Source of the DNA: Tubulanus polymorphus
Taxonomy: Eukaryota > Nemertea > Palaeonemertea > Tubulaniformes > Tubulanidae
Reading direction: 5' to 3'
Length of the DNA: 64,000 nt
NCBI RefSeq assembly: GCF_964204645.1
Contig: NC_134030.1
Span: forward strand, 2,147,855-2,211,854
Under the pieces are notes generated by a model that saw only the letters and a program-made list of their open reading frames with translations, made no database searches and had not been told where the DNA came from. The number at the start of each line of letters is the position of its first letter. Position 1 is the first letter of the stretch. Of this stretch, positions 21,601-34,600 are shown in pieces. Position numbers and translations under genes: made by a program.

Positions 21601-22329
21601 CATCTGTACTGCTGCAGCGAAATGATGACCAGATGAATCTCGAAAATAAACCAACGACTAAACTACCTGGCTTCGACATCATCAGCGCCACCTGCTGTTC
21701 AGTTGATAACATGTTGGATGAAAAAATCTGAACATCTAATGCAATAAATCTGCTCGGGCGACATTGAAGAGAATGCAAACACATCCACTGAAGTAACATG
21801 CAGAGATATATTGTATTAATGAATTTTACTGTAGAATTATGATCCTGATCATGATCCCTTAATACTCTTTTAATTTCAGGAACCCCACTTTACTTACAGA
21901 AGCCATCATAATCATCCTGAAATGGTCCCTCAACGTCAACTAATTGGAATTTTAGTCATAAATCCCGGTAAAGAAAGAACATTGGCCCTTCCTTCATTCT
22001 CGTAATCTGATACCTGTTCATTCGAAATTAATCATCTTTTTGAAAAGGTTCGTCTCATGGATTCGATTATGTAACTGTTGTCTGTAATGTGTGAAGACCG
22101 TATGATGGCGCATTGAAATCAAATATTCTCTATTTCAGGCATAATTCCTATTTCTGTGGCATGAAGAGGCATACCCTAGGAGCAGCTCAGGAGCAGCATG
22201 TTGCGAGCAATTCAGGAGTACCTGCAGCTCCCATGTGGTTAAGAACAGTACTACAGGACTAATATAAGAGCCATGAGGGAATCATCAAAGTTAGGATTAA
22301 TGTAGTATCAAGTCAGGAGGATGTGGAGC
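21601..22329. other. Unassigned sequence
   Basis: An 87-codon minus-strand frame (21536-21799) has no recognisable domain and overlaps the palindrome; I do not call it. Nothing else is supported. Confidence 0.35.
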
Positions 22330-22560
22330 ATCAGGAGTAGTGCAGGAGCAAAATCATAGGAGCAGAAAGAGCAGCATCTTAGGAGTAGTTCAGGAGCAGC
22401 ATCATAGGAGCAGCAAGAGCAGCATCGTAGGAGTAGTTCAGGAGCAGCATCATAGGAGCAGCAAGAGCAGCATCGTAGGAGTAGTTCAGGAGCAGCATCA
22501 TAGGAGCAGCAAGAGCAGCATCATAGTAGTTCAGGAGCATCACAGGAGCAGCAGAATAAA
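22330..22560. repeat. 48-bp minisatellite (AGTTCAGGAGCAGCATCATA type)
   Basis: Copies start with AGTTCAGG at about 22387, 22435 and 22483, with partial copies either side. The 48-bp unit is itself built of GGAGCAGCA-like 9-15 bp pieces. Open frames on both strands (repeating VQEQHHRSSKSSI or its complement) follow from the multiple-of-three period and are not evidence for a gene. Confidence 0.9.
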
Positions 22561-22837
22561 TCACAGAAAAGATAAGTAATATTAGAATATTATAGAAATA
22601 GGAATTTGTCTATAGCTGATAGACACAGTGGGATACTGAGTTATAACCTGTTCAGTTCTAGTGTCTTTCAATTTGGTTTGACAAGTTGTCGTCTGGTCTA
22701 TTGCTCTGTCAGTTTTGTTAGTACATATTGGATATAGGTCTTGAAATAACTTATTATATATGTACCACCAAAACTGACCGAGCTAAGCCACTCAACATCG
22801 TCTCAAGCAAAGTTGAAACGGAAGACGGTTGAATTAA

Positions 22838-23585
22838 GGAAAAGGTTGTTGAAATGAATTGAATTCGGCTCCATGCGTCTCCATCATATATGAAGCTAGC
22901 TCAAGAGTTATGGACCGTTTAGGTTCAGCTCACTTCACATCAGCTCTAGATCAGTTCCGGACACTAACCAGTGAATCAACCTTATTATAGAAACTGAAAT
23001 AATGATAACAGATTCTATATGTATAGATAATGAACCACATCTGAAACCATATTATCGGAAAAATAGAAAGTTGAAAAATGTTTTTTAATTCAGTCTGATT
23101 TGCGTCAGATTATAACTGTAGAAGTTTCACTCATTGTTTCAGTCTAATAGAGTTATAACTGATGTACATGTAACACTGACTGTGTAACACTGCAGTCATT
23201 CGTTCATTTATTCCTCCTCAGTTGGAAGAATGTTTGTTCTCTCATCATCATTAGCGATAAGAATCAATCCCATCCGTCTAACGACAACATCGTAACATTT
23301 CTACTCATCTGATCATAGAGGGAATGAGTAGTATGAGGTTTTGGTATGGAATGGGGCAGGGTATGGTGTAGTTGACAGTTAGGGTAGGATAGGGTAATGT
23401 GATACGGTAAGGTCGGTTTGATGATGCAGGGTTATTTGATGCAGTTGGATTCGATGATCAGTTTAATATAGAACTGGTTGGGGGTAAGTGATGTTTATGG
23501 TAGTGTACGGTGTGTATGTTCGGAGGGTGTATGATAACGGATTGAAAGGTTACTGGTAGAGGGCGGTGCAGTATCATCCTCACTT
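22838..23585. repeat. Left arm of a ~740-bp inverted repeat
   Basis: Runs from AAAGGTTGTTGAAATGAATTG (about 22843) to AGAGGGCGGTGCAG (about 23565). It is the diverged reverse complement of 30775-31515. Matching landmarks: GAATTCGGCTCCATGCGTCTCC, CTAGATCAGTTCCG, GTTGGAAGAATGTTTGTTCTCT, CCCATCCGTCTAACGACAAC and GGTTACTGGTAGAGGGCGG. Confidence 0.85.
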
Positions 23586-24029
23586 ACCAGGGCTTGAGTT
23601 GTTTCCTACTGATGTTCTTGTCGATACAAATGCTGACCGCAACTTCCTTCATCGGACTATTGGCATTCGAGGAATCATCCAGCCAATGAAAACAGAGGAA
23701 TCATCCAGCCAATGAAAACAAAGGAATCATCCAGCCAATAAAGTTGTGTTTCACAAAGTCAATAGCGTCTTTGTTATGCAAATACGACATGAAGCTGTAT
23801 AGCCAAGTGGATAAGTTCAATAAGTCTCGTTGCTAGCTTTCAATCATTGTACAGGACCTGGAAAGCAAAAAACCCTTGGACTGCCAATCGCACCAGTTGA
23901 GCCAATCTCATAAAACTCTGCAAAAACAGTTGAGATCAGAAAAATAAGATCAAAGAAAAGTCCAAGTTAGGGTCAAGGTTTACTCTATATTTGATTCATC
24001 TGAAAATGTTTCTAGTTATGGAACTGGCC
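23586..24029. other. Sequence inside the inverted-repeat loop, no gene
   Basis: Three direct copies of a 27-29 bp unit GGAATCATCCAGCCAATGAAAACA lie at 23670-23745. Nothing else is recognised. Confidence 0.5.
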
Positions 24030-24975
24030 TAGCGACCTGTGTCCCTGCCCAATCTGGTGGTGACCTGTCGGCCCATATGGGTGACCTTGCGGTGACCTGC
24101 CTCCCTGAGCCTGATATGGTGGTGACCTGTCTGCCCATGTGGGTGACCTGCCTCCCCGCCCGACGGAGTGGCAACCTGTCGGCCCGTGTGGGTGGCCTTT
24201 TGGTGACCTGTCTGCATGTGCGGGCGACCTGGTGTTGACCTATCTGCTTAACCAGGCGATCATCTGTCTAGCCGCCTTGGTTACATTGTCTACCCACGTG
24301 GGTTATCCGGCGATGACGTCACTGTCCATAGAGGCTACCCGGCAGTGATCTGTCTGCCCACCCAGGCAGTCAGATCACTGGTGTTGATCACTGCTGTTGA
24401 CCTGGCGTCGACCTTTCTGCCTATGGACTTGACCTGGTGGTAATCTGTCTGCCCATGGGGCTAACCCAACAGTGACCTGTCTGCCTGTGGGCTTGACCTG
24501 GTGGTAATCTGTCTGCCCATGGGGCTGACCCAACAGTGACCTGTCTGCCTATGGGCTTGCACTGGTGCTGATGTTTGCCCATGGGCTAACCCAACAGTGA
24601 CCTGTCTGCCTGTGGGCTTGACCTGGTAGTGACCTGTCTGCCCACGGGGCTGACCAGCGGTGATGTGTTGACCTATGTGGACGACCCAATGGTGACCTGT
24701 CTGCATGGAGTTGACCCGGCACTGATCTGTCAGTGACCTCCTGTCTGCCCATGTGGGTGACCTGCCCGTGATGTATCTACCTGCCCGACCATCTCGGCGG
24801 TGACCTGGGTGTGTGGGCTACCCAGAGGTGATCTGTCTGCCCGCTGAGGTGACCGTCAGTGATCTCTCCTCCGCTGTGGATGTCCTCGGCAGTGACCTGT
24901 CTGCCTACCTGAGCTCCCTGCGGTGACCTGTCCATCGGACCTGGTGGTGACCTCTGCCCGACCCTGTCGGTCATA
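24030..24975. repeat. GC-rich degenerate minisatellite (GTGACCTGTCTGCCCAT type)
   Basis: About 30 degenerate copies of a 24-36 bp unit built around GGTGACCTGTCTGCCCATG and TGGGCTTGACC. It is markedly richer in GC than the rest of the window. Minus-strand frames repeating QADRSLLG/GRQVT peptides are repeat artefacts. Confidence 0.85.
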
Positions 24976-25379
24976 GACGTATGAAGGACGTTGGAGCAGC
25001 GTTTGTGTTCACTTGAACGTCAGTAGAAGGCAACCAGACCCTGGTAAGTGTGGATGTATATGTGTTGATGGTATAGTTTGTGTAAGGTAGGGGGCGGTGA
25101 TGAGGTTAAGGATAGGGTCAGTATGGTTGGAATATGAAGGGGTAAGTTTAGGTGATGTCGGGAATAGATGTTTAGTGTTGTAGGGGTTGACATGAATTCG
25201 TTAGAATTTATCCATGTTTTCACTAAGTGGCAGATTTGATAAAAAATATTTTTTGGTTTTGCCTAAAGATTTTTTTGAAATCTGTGATGTAGTATCATAT
25301 GGTTATTTTTAAGTTAAGACATCTATGTCAAACTTCTGGTTCGAACTAAATCCAGGCCCAGCTGCACTGTCATGACATA

Positions 25380-25815
25380 CGTCTTAAGTTCCTAGATCGG
25401 CTATAGAACCAAAATGAGTTTAGATTGGTCTTAACTTGTTAAATAGGCTATAGAACTAAAATGAGTTTAGACTGGTCTTAAGTTGTTAGGTTAGTTATAG
25501 AACCAAAATGAGCTCAGACTAGTCTTAAGTTGTTAGGTTAGTTATAGAACCAAAATGAGCTCAGACTGGTCTTAAGTTATTAGGTTAGTTATAGAATCAA
25601 AATGAGTTTAGATTGGTCTTAACTTGTTAAATAGGCTATAGAACTAAAATGAGCTTAGACTGGTCTTAAGTTGTTAGGTTAGTTATAGAACCAAAATGAG
25701 CTCAGACTAGTCTTAAGTTGTTAGATAGGCTTTAGAACCAAATGAGCTTAGACAGGTCTTAAGGCATTAGATTAGTTATAGAACCAAAATGAACTTAGAC
25801 TGGTGTTAAAAAATG
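25380..25815. repeat. 47-bp tandem repeat (GACTGGTCTTAAGTTGTTAG type)
   Basis: Nine to ten copies with a 47-bp spacing (ACTGGT/ACTAGT at 25471, 25518, 25565). Unit: CTTAAGTTGTTAGGTTAGTT then ATAGAACCAAAATGAGCTCA and GACTGGT. The GACTGGTCTTAAG core also resembles the GATCTGGTCTTAAGACGTCAG motif dispersed at 46-54 kb. Confidence 0.9.
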
Positions 25816-28180
25816 CAATTTAGTGAAAACATGGATGGTTGGGTTGTGAGATGGTAAATCATGTGTCAGTCAGTCAGAGGAAAATGTCACTTCATGTATT
25901 CACAATATCCGTTTCTAAGTCAGACACTCACTTGCCAGTGTGTAGTGTAGTGTTGGAGTATTTTCATGCTCCTAATAATGAGAAATGTATTAAAATCACT
26001 ACATATGCAATTCGTTCAGTCAAAGACTTCAGGTAGAGGAGACAGAGAGTCATGTTGACCATGGAATTCTGTGAGCTATGATTAGTTTAAGGTGTGGGTA
26101 AGTTGACCCTGGTACAGGATGTGGGTCTCTCGGAGAAGCAGAGACAGGTTGACATGAGTAGGCCTTCTCTTGCAACATCAGTTGTAGCCAATGAGTTGCA
26201 CATGATCCACTTCCTTCGCTAGCTATCGTCTCTCAGTTGCAAGTGAGTTAAGCTGCTCTTGTGACTGTTGGAAGACTATAGTAAGGTGCTGACAATGCAG
26301 TCAATCCAACCAGTTGCAACCGATCGCATAGCTTGGCAATTGTGATGTAAGCTCTCACAAGTCGACTGCCTTTAAAGTCATAGTTGATATAAGCGTATTC
26401 AATTTTTGTCATTAGGCTCGAATGTTTGACTGACACACGGTTTACTATTGGAAGTTTACTGTTGGAAGGGTTTTGTGTAGTGTAGTTTGGTAGCTACACG
26501 TTGTGATGTCAGTCACATGTCCACACATAAACACACAAACAGATTCTGGAAGATTTCTTGTTGTAGAGATGGAAAAATGTGTAGCGTTTTTGTTTTAAAT
26601 ATTTCTGGAATAATTGTAGTTCGGCTTTAGTCATCAGTCAACAGTTCAAAATCAAATGTGTGCCTTTTTGATAATTATTTGGACGCGGCCATTTTGAACC
26701 CGGCTGTAATGAAGTATCGTATGGAGAAAAGCATTTTTCTCGAAATTTCCGCTAAATATATTTTTCAAAGCAGCGAGCGCCGCAGGCTTAGAATACTTAC
26801 CCTTATAATACCTGTAACTCTGATGCTACTTCATTTCACATGATTTTCAACTATCTACTTTTTGAACTGAAAGAATATCGCTGAAATGCAGTCGATGGTT
26901 AGAGGGGTGTGGAGATACAGTGAATGTTTTGAACAATGATGAGGGATGCTCTCGGCGTTTCACTAATCAGAAGACTTTATGTGCTTTATTTTGAAAAAGT
27001 ACAGCTCACGCGACAGAGATTGTTTCTAATGATACTGATGCATCACCCCCTCCCCAACAACTTGAAGAGAAATCTCTAGAAAGAAATCTTCCTTTTTACT
27101 TATTTGTCTGTGTATTTGTGTGTGAATATGTCTGCGTGTGATGACACGGATGGTGATAGGATAGAACAGGAGTGATGTTGGGGTAGGGTAATGTGGTAAT
27201 GTTCGGGCTGGTGAAACGATCTTCATCCTGGAAGGAGAACTGAATTTTGAAACCTCACGATTTCGCAATGAAATGTATTTATCTTTCAATTTCACGGCTT
27301 CTGGAAAGAGAATCTAAACGAAATATAAAATTGAGTTATATTTCTGACGAACTGCTTCATTCGATTTCATAATCACGATTATTCTGGTTTGTGTTAAAAC
27401 GCCTCCAGGTGGCGCACTGATCAAACGATTGATCGGTTCACTTGCAGATCGACCCGATTATTTCTCACATCCAGATTCAAATCTTTGTCGTCGGGACTTT
27501 TTGAAAATCGATCTGAATGCAAGACTCGATTAGTGACGTAACAAGTGTGAACAATTCCGCACCGGTCCGGTCTGGTACGGTCCTGTGGGTTCATACACAG
27601 GGTCTATAGGATGCTGTAGGTCACTACAATTAGTGATGCGTGTCGGTTATTTGGTTATCGTCACGTGTAACAATTTCAACTGTTGTTACCCTTTGATAAA
27701 CTATGAGATATTTGGATATCTAAGGATTTCACAATTTGGCAAACTTGTGAAATCCTCCGGAGCCCGAAACTTTTGGCTTTTCAATAGATTCTGACTTTTG
27801 AATGGATAATATCTGAACTATTGCGGAAAAGATGAGAAAATTGAGACAAATTACGGACACATTTCTGATATAAATAGCTGTAAAGATTCACCTATATAAA
27901 GTTCACGAGTAGTTGGAGTTGGAGTGGGAATTGGAGCTGGAATGACACAAGTATTTTATTCAGTACAAGCGCGTGTAGAATAGCCCATCATATTGAGTGA
28001 TGGGTATTTTTGAAATTGGTTTCACTCAAAATACATGTATACTGAAAATACTCACTTGTATTTGTATGAAATACCGACAGAAAATACTCAAATCTGTATT
28101 TTCTTACCTCTAGTTCAATTTAGTGTTTTGTTCTGCATTCATTATGAACAAATTACTGACGTAATTATCTTTGAATGTTT
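25816..28180. other. Intergenic sequence, no supported gene
   Basis: Scattered open frames of 60-90 codons (25839-26036, 26658-26843, 27026-27295 minus, 27585-27794) have no recognisable domains or consistent splice context. GTAGGGTAATGTGG-like purine-rich text at 27170-27210 resembles parts of the inverted-repeat arm near 23390. Confidence 0.4.
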
Positions 28181-28460
28181 ATGGTGCATCGGGGTCCGAT
28201 CTAAGGAATGAAAGCCACCTGCCTGAGGGGCAGGCATATCTGAAATTTTGCTTGCCCCCTCCAAAAGCTACTTGCCCTACGCAGGCAGTCCGATTGGTGG
28301 CACTATCATCCGTTGTATGGAGTGGGAAAGAAGTTTTCTGACATTAAATTTCAATAGCCCGGCCGACAAGTGATAATGATAACATACTCGCCCTCATACT
28401 CGCCCTGATGAGAATATACTTGTCCCGGGCAATCGGACTAGTGCTTAGATCCTATGCATT
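28181..28460. other. Possible degraded inverted-repeat element
   Basis: GGGTCCGATCTAAGGAATGA (about 28191) and TGCTTAGATCCTATGCATTC (about 28442) face each other, and AGGCAGTCCGATTGG / GGCAATCGGACTAG lie inside. The symmetry is weak. No coding sequence is seen. Confidence 0.25.
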
Positions 28461-29159
28461 CAATACAAGCCTGTATGAGGTCCGTCCTTTCGAAGACACA
28501 CGGGTCATTTTCGAAAAAATACTCAAAATTCTATTGCGTCTTTATTTTCTGAGTCGTTGACACAAGTTATAAGGCAAATGATGTTATCTTAAAAGACGTG
28601 CTTTCAGCATGTCCTAGAAGGATAGAACTCGAACAGCGTGACTTCAACTTGGATGTAAATACTTGGGTTTATATCCTTGTTTCAGACCCAGCCTTACCTT
28701 CCCGACCTCCTTCCCGCGCTAGCTATTCTAAAATCTCTATATGAGATACATCGAGAACGATGCTATTGAAGATTGAATTCATCGATTCATTTTGGAATTG
28801 AAACTTGTTTCATGGAACAAATGGTGCTGCAAACAAACAATATCATCGAACAATGATTTATTCTGATTTACTACAGTGGACTTCGCTCAAGTGTTTTTGG
28901 GACCGTAAAAATGTGTCCGACTTGAGAGTGATATCTGAGTTGGATGTTATTATGTATTTCACCTCACAAAAAAATATCACAAAAATATCTGAGTTGATCG
29001 GATCAGAGTTGATCGAATCTGACTACAGAGTCTACTATAAAGTGAATCGCCCTGCCCTACTACTGGTTTTAAAAGCAATTATTGAGATAGATTCAAACCC
29101 AGTTCAATTACTATATTTCCTATATATACACTTACTGCCGGGTGGTACTGGTACATAGG
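28461..29159. other. Unassigned, transposon-like noncoding sequence
   Basis: A 117-codon frame (28805-29158) covers CTACAGTGGACTTCGCTC and GTGTCCGACTTGAGAGTGA, text of the kind found at ends of pogo/Tigger-type MITEs (compare 44121-44270). I see no protein domain and no start context, so I do not call a gene. Confidence 0.35.
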
Positions 29160-29545
29160 CATTTGAGAGAGAGGAGAGAGAGAGGGAGAGAGAGAGAGAG
29201 CCATAAAGAACCTGAAGAGTGGGGGGTTTAGTCCAGTGGTCTATTCCTACCTCGACTCAAAAAAAAAGAAAAAAGATATAAAGAGCGGGGTCCGAGAGCA
29301 ATTCGAAGGTTCAGTCCCCTGTCCGCCTAGCGGGTAGGCAGTGGTCTATTCCTACCTCGACTCAAAAAAAAGGTGAGCTTAAAGCCACCAAGCACGAAAG
29401 TGGGGTCCGAAGGGTAGTCCTCTGCTGGCTTAGAGGGCAGGCATTGGTCTATTCTTACCTCACGTGCTTAAAAATGTTCACAAAAAATGGCTATTAAGAG
29501 AGAGAAAGAGATAGTGTGAGAGAGAGTGAGAGAGAGGAGGTGCTA
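29160..29545. repeat. SINE-like duplicated block flanked by GA repeats
   Basis: GGTCTATTCCTACCTCGACTCAAAAAAAA occurs at about 29238 and 29341, with a third variant (GGTCTATTCTTACC) at 29446. GGTTCAGTCCCCTG (29308) resembles a tRNA B box, and the A-runs resemble SINE tails. GA-rich runs stand at 29166-29200 and 29500-29540. Confidence 0.45.
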
Positions 29546-30489
29546 AGTCTCATGTACCGCTGGGCTTTACTTGATACATATATAAGAAGTAATTTACGGT
29601 TTAAACCTTGAATTTACTAACAATTTTTGTGGGTTCAGAGTCTATTTCTCAACAGTTTGCTGTTAACAAGCTGGTAGTAGGGTAAAAACTACCGGTATTC
29701 AGAGATTTGTGAATCAGAAGTTTTGCCGTCATTTGCTTCATGAATCATTCACTTGTTAAAATGAATCATGTGACACACATGTAAAATACTGTTACTGATT
29801 TATCATTGTTTTGATGGTGTCTTAATGTTCAATATCTTGCAGGTATCATCTCCTTGCATTTCGCATAGAATTGAGGAGTAGTTTGAGCGAATGGGAGGCA
29901 TGGAGAGATTTGGCTCAAGATATCTCACTCGTTCGTTTAGGTTTAGTTTGAGATCATCTAATCAGCTTAAGTGTATACATCCTCGACTACTTTTCAACTA
30001 GTAGTTCATCGTAGGTTTTAGACGTCACATCCATAGCTCCTTCCACTACTCGTGAATTTACAATTCATTCCTATCCGATGATGCTATTTATGATGGAATG
30101 TGTTAAAGTAGATGTCTATGTGTTTTCATCTTTTGGTAAATCGTGAAAAAATCTGGCTAATTTGAATCGAAAGCCATTGATTATTATCTTGCGCGGTAAT
30201 GATGGAAAAATTCAAAATACAGTGATCTGGGGGCCCTCCCCTAGAAACATTTTGAAAATTCAATCGCCGGAGATGCGTTTTGGGACCATTTCACGGTCTC
30301 ATTCACAGAAGCATGAGAAGTCGTGAGTCAACCACCTAGTACAGAGAACGACGAGCTGCTACGCGGTTCAGCGTGCTTTTGAAAAGAAATTTTGTTAAGC
30401 AAAAAAGTGGGGCAGCTTCACCCCTTTTCCGACGGCCCTGGTTTTGAAGGGATAGAAGGCATTGAGATGTCTAAAGGGATTGCCTGGAG
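29546..30489. other. Unassigned; possible MITE near 30225-30445
   Basis: A piece from GTGATCTGGGGGCCCTCCCC (30221) to CCCCTTTTCCGACGGCCCTG (30440) has the look of a short nonautonomous element, with partly complementary GGGGGCCCTCCCC / GGCCCTG ends, but no target duplication is clear. No gene is seen. Confidence 0.3.
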
Positions 30490-30774
30490 GTGGCTGAGAG
30501 ATGGATGCCATTTCCACCATACCTATCACTCATCACATCCTGTAGTGTCCTAGCCTCACCCCCTACATCACATCGTGTACCTCCCGAACTACACTACCAA
30601 CCTTCTTCAGACGCCACCCATCCCGACCATTTCTACCGAATTCACCCTAGCCTCAACAACACCAAACATCCTTCCCCCACATCACCCAAACTTACACTTT
30701 CATATTTCTCTGACCATGCCTTACCCTATCCTTAACACTGTACACCAGCCCTTACCCTACACAAACCATACAAT
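30490..30774. repeat. Pyrimidine-rich degenerate repeat
   Basis: C/T/A-rich sequence (ACCCTACACAAACC, CTACACTACCAACC and similar) that is open in two frames (30490-30735, 30575-30889). It resembles the complement of 25050-25150 and 23350-23420, so I treat it as repeat-derived. Confidence 0.5.
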
Positions 30775-31515
30775 CATCACACCTGCACCGCCCTCTACCA
30801 GCAACCTTTCTCTGTTATCATACACCTCCCTAACTATACATTGTACACTACCACATACACCCACCCGAAACAGTTCTATATTAAACTGATCTTCTAATCC
30901 AGCCATATCAAACAACCCTCCATCATCTTACCTGACCTTACCTTACCACAATGTCCTATCCTCCCCTAACGTGTCAACTCCCATACCCTGTCTCATTCCA
31001 TACCCAAGCGCCATAACACTCATTCCCTCTATGATTAGATGAGTAGAAATGTTACGATGTTGTTGTTAGACGGATGGGATTGATTCTTATCGCTAATGAA
31101 CATGAGAGAACAAACATTCTTCAAACTGAGGAGGAATAAATGAACGAATGACTGCAGTTTTACACAGTCAATGTTACATGTACATTAGTTATATCTCAAT
31201 TAGACTGAAACAATGAGTGAAACTTCTACAGTTATAATCTGACACAAATCAGACTGAATTAGAAAATGTTTCACAACTTTCTATTTTTCAGACACTTTGG
31301 TTTCAGATGTGCTTCATTATCTATTCAAATAGAATCTGATATCATTTCATTTCATTTGCTCTGATTAGGTTGATTCACTTGGTTACTGTACGGAACTGAT
31401 CTAGAGCTGATGTGAAGTGAGCTGAACCCAAACGGTCCATAACTCTGAGCTAGCTTCATATACGATGGAGACGCATGGAGCCGAATTCAATTCATTTCAA
31501 CAACCTTTTCTTTCA
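30775..31515. repeat. Right arm of the ~740-bp inverted repeat
   Basis: Diverged reverse complement of 22838-23585, ending with CATTTCAACAACCTTTTCTTTC. The exon-like array begins about 100 bp beyond it. Confidence 0.85.
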
Positions 31516-31609
31516 TATTGATTGAAAGTCCACTGCTCGAGCAAGATACAAACATAGGTGTGCACATTTTGTATGAAGTGAATTTATAAATTTGAAAGTC
31601 TTATTTCTT

Positions 31610-34600
31610 AGTTTGAGAGAAGGATGTCCCCTTGAACATATTTCAACTCCACACGACAAGTGGTATGTATGAAGGTATAATTTCTTGCTTTAGAATCTGA
31701 TAAAAACAATATCATTGAATCTGTTGTTTTCATTTCAGTGTCAAATGTATGAACTAGTAGCTGATTTGAATGGAACTCTACTGTCTGACACTCGTGGTTT
31801 GTATTGAGACTTTTCAGATATTCATATAAAAATAAACAACTTATTTCATCATTAACAATTTTATAATTTTTTTCCTACAGTTTAAAGAATCTGTGAAAGG
31901 CGATGATCTGCTAATTACACTCATGGTTGTGTTGGCTACTGATGAGTGGTATGTATCGTATCTGGAACCAATTTTACTTTGATTTCAACAACTAATTTCT
32001 TATGATTTTCTCCATTTCATTTTCCATTAGAAGGAACTGTGTTATTATGATTTGTCTGAGTGTCCGTTAATGTTAGTTGAACTGTAACTCAGAGAACTGA
32101 ACCATGGATGTGACAACTCCACACAGATGTCATGTATGTATCTGGACAATTTTCATTATCAATGTCTTTCTGTTTTAGTTTTCCTGCAGAAGAATCTGAT
32201 AAATATAATGTTATGGACTTTGTGTTTTTCTTTTTAGTGTCCATCATCATTAGTTTAACTGTAGCCGATAACTTAAAACCTAAACCGAGGATGTAATATT
32301 GCCACAGATATCATGTATGTATCACGACAACTTATGTTATCAACGTCTTTCTGTTTTATTCTTTTTCTGTTCTGCAGAAGAATCATGAATATCATTGAAT
32401 CTGTTATTTTCATTTCAGTGTTCGTCATAATAAGCTGAACACATAAATAATAAACGTACAAACTCCACTGGTAGAGTCACCTACAGACACATGGTATGTG
32501 TATAGAGACAAATTCAATGAATCTGAAATACTTTGTTTCTTAGTTATAAATGTTTTTCCATATTGTTTTAATCTGTTAGGAGATGAACTGAACAAATCAA
32601 CAGTTCAAATCCTCCATCAATAAGTGGTATGTATGAAGACAGAATTTCAACAACTTATTTCATAATTTCCTGCAATAGAATCTGATAAATCTGAATCTGT
32701 TGTTTTCATTTCAGTGTCAATCATTGTTCGTTGAACTGTAAAGAATGAATGAACCAACATCTTATTTGAACTGAACTTTAGAGTCCATGGTTGAGTCAGC
32801 TATAGACATACAGTATGTGGTATGTGGGTATGGAGGCAATTTCAATTTAATTGAAACACTTGTTTCATTATAATTATTTATGATTATTATGATTATCCAT
32901 TTTGTTTTAATCTGTTTAGGAGAAACCTGAACCAAGGATGTTATATTGCCACAGATATCATGTATGTATCACAACAACTTTTGTTATCAACGTCTTTCTG
33001 TTTTATTCTGTTTCTGTTCTGCAGAAGAATCTGAGATGAATATAATGTTATGGACTGAATGTGTTTTTCATTTCAGTTTCCATCAATGTTAGTTGAACTG
33101 TAACTCAGAGAAGTGAACCGTGGATGTTATAACTCCACAGATGTCATGTATGCATCTGGACAATTTTCATTATCAATGAATATCTGTATTTTTCGAAATC
33201 TATGAAATAGATGTCATTGAATCTGTTATCTTCATTTCAGTGTCCTAAGTTGAACAGTAAAGGATAGAACCAATAGCTGAATTGAACTGAACTCCTCCGG
33301 CAATGTTTGAGTCAGCTTCAGATATGAGTGGTATGTGTGTATGGAGACGAATTCAATTTGTGAGAATCTGTGAGATATAAATGTTACAATGTAGAATTTG
33401 TTATTTTCATTTCAGTGTCCATCAATATTAAGCTGAACTGATTCAGAATGAACTTATAGATAATGAACTGAATTGCTGGAGTCAGCTACTACTGGTCTGT
33501 GGTATGTGGTTGGAGTCAGAAACTCATCAATTACTTCATGATTTCTAGTAATATAATCTCAGAGCTGCCAACAGTTACTGATTTCCTGTATTTGTTGTTT
33601 CTACCAGTATTTGATAACAAGAAATACTGATTTGATTTGTTTGATGTGCACATAAATGTGAAAGATGTGACTGATGATCTACCATTGATTGCTGATGAAT
33701 TGAACGTTTTCTTTCACATTTCATTGAAATGTTACTGAAAAAAGCTCAATTTGTTACTGAAAGCACCTCAGAGGTTGGCAGCCCTGTAATCTGATAAATA
33801 AATGTAATAAACAGATTGTTCTCATTTCAGTGTCCGATCAATGTTAGTTACACTATAAGGAATAGACCCAGTAGCTGAATTGAACTGAACTGATCCACAG
33901 TGAATGTTTGAGTCACCTTCAGATATTAGTGGTATGTCTGTATGCAGACAAAATTCTATTTTAACAACTGATTTTGTGTTTTAAATCTTTGAAATAAGTA
34001 GGCCTATAATATCATTGAATCTGTTATTTTCATTTCAGTGTTTGTCATTATAAGCTGAACTGGTAAATGATAAATGTACAAACTCCACTGGTTGAGTCAC
34101 CTACAGACACATGGTATGTGTATAGAGACAAATTCAAAGAATCTGAAATACTTTGTTTCTTAGTTATAAATGATTTTCCATTTTGTTTTAATCTGTTTAG
34201 GAGAAACCTGAACCAAGGATGTTATATTGCCACAGATATCATGTATGTATCACGACAACTTTTTTTATCAACGTCTTTCTGTTTTATTCTATTTCTGTTC
34301 TGCAGAAGAATCTGAGATGAATATAATGTTATGGACTGAATGTGTTTTTCATTTCAGTTTCCATCAATGTTAGTTGAACTGTAACTCAGAGAAGTGAACC
34401 GTGGATGTTATAACTCCACAGATGTCATGTATGCATCAGGACATTTTTCATTATCAATGAATATATGTTTTGTTTTTTCGAAATCTATGAAATAAATGTG
34501 ATTGAATCTGTTATTTTCATTTCAGTGTCCTAAGTTGAACTGTAAAGGATAGAACCAATGGCTGAATTGAACTGAACTCCTCAGTCAATGTTTGAGTCGG

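Noticed and set aside
22340-22579. Repetitive protein VQEQHHRSSKSSIVG on plus strand
   Set aside because: The 48-bp minisatellite is open on both strands; no flanking exon structure.
24029-24974. Several minus-strand frames with GRQVT/ADRSLLG repeats
   Set aside because: Produced by the GC-rich minisatellite; frames overlap one another and break irregularly.
28805-29158. 117-codon open frame
   Set aside because: Longest frame in its region but with no domain, and it overlaps MITE-like text (ACAGTGGACTTCGCTC).
30490-30889. Pro/Thr/Ser-rich frames resembling a mucin
   Set aside because: Low-complexity pyrimidine repeat open in two overlapping frames, partly within an inverted-repeat arm; no signal peptide or exon borders.
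34067-34315. Frames such as RRNLNQGCYIATDIMYVSRQL repeated across the module array
   Set aside because: They read straight through predicted introns; the recurring peptide reflects repeat identity. Only the part just before each donor is kept as a finding.
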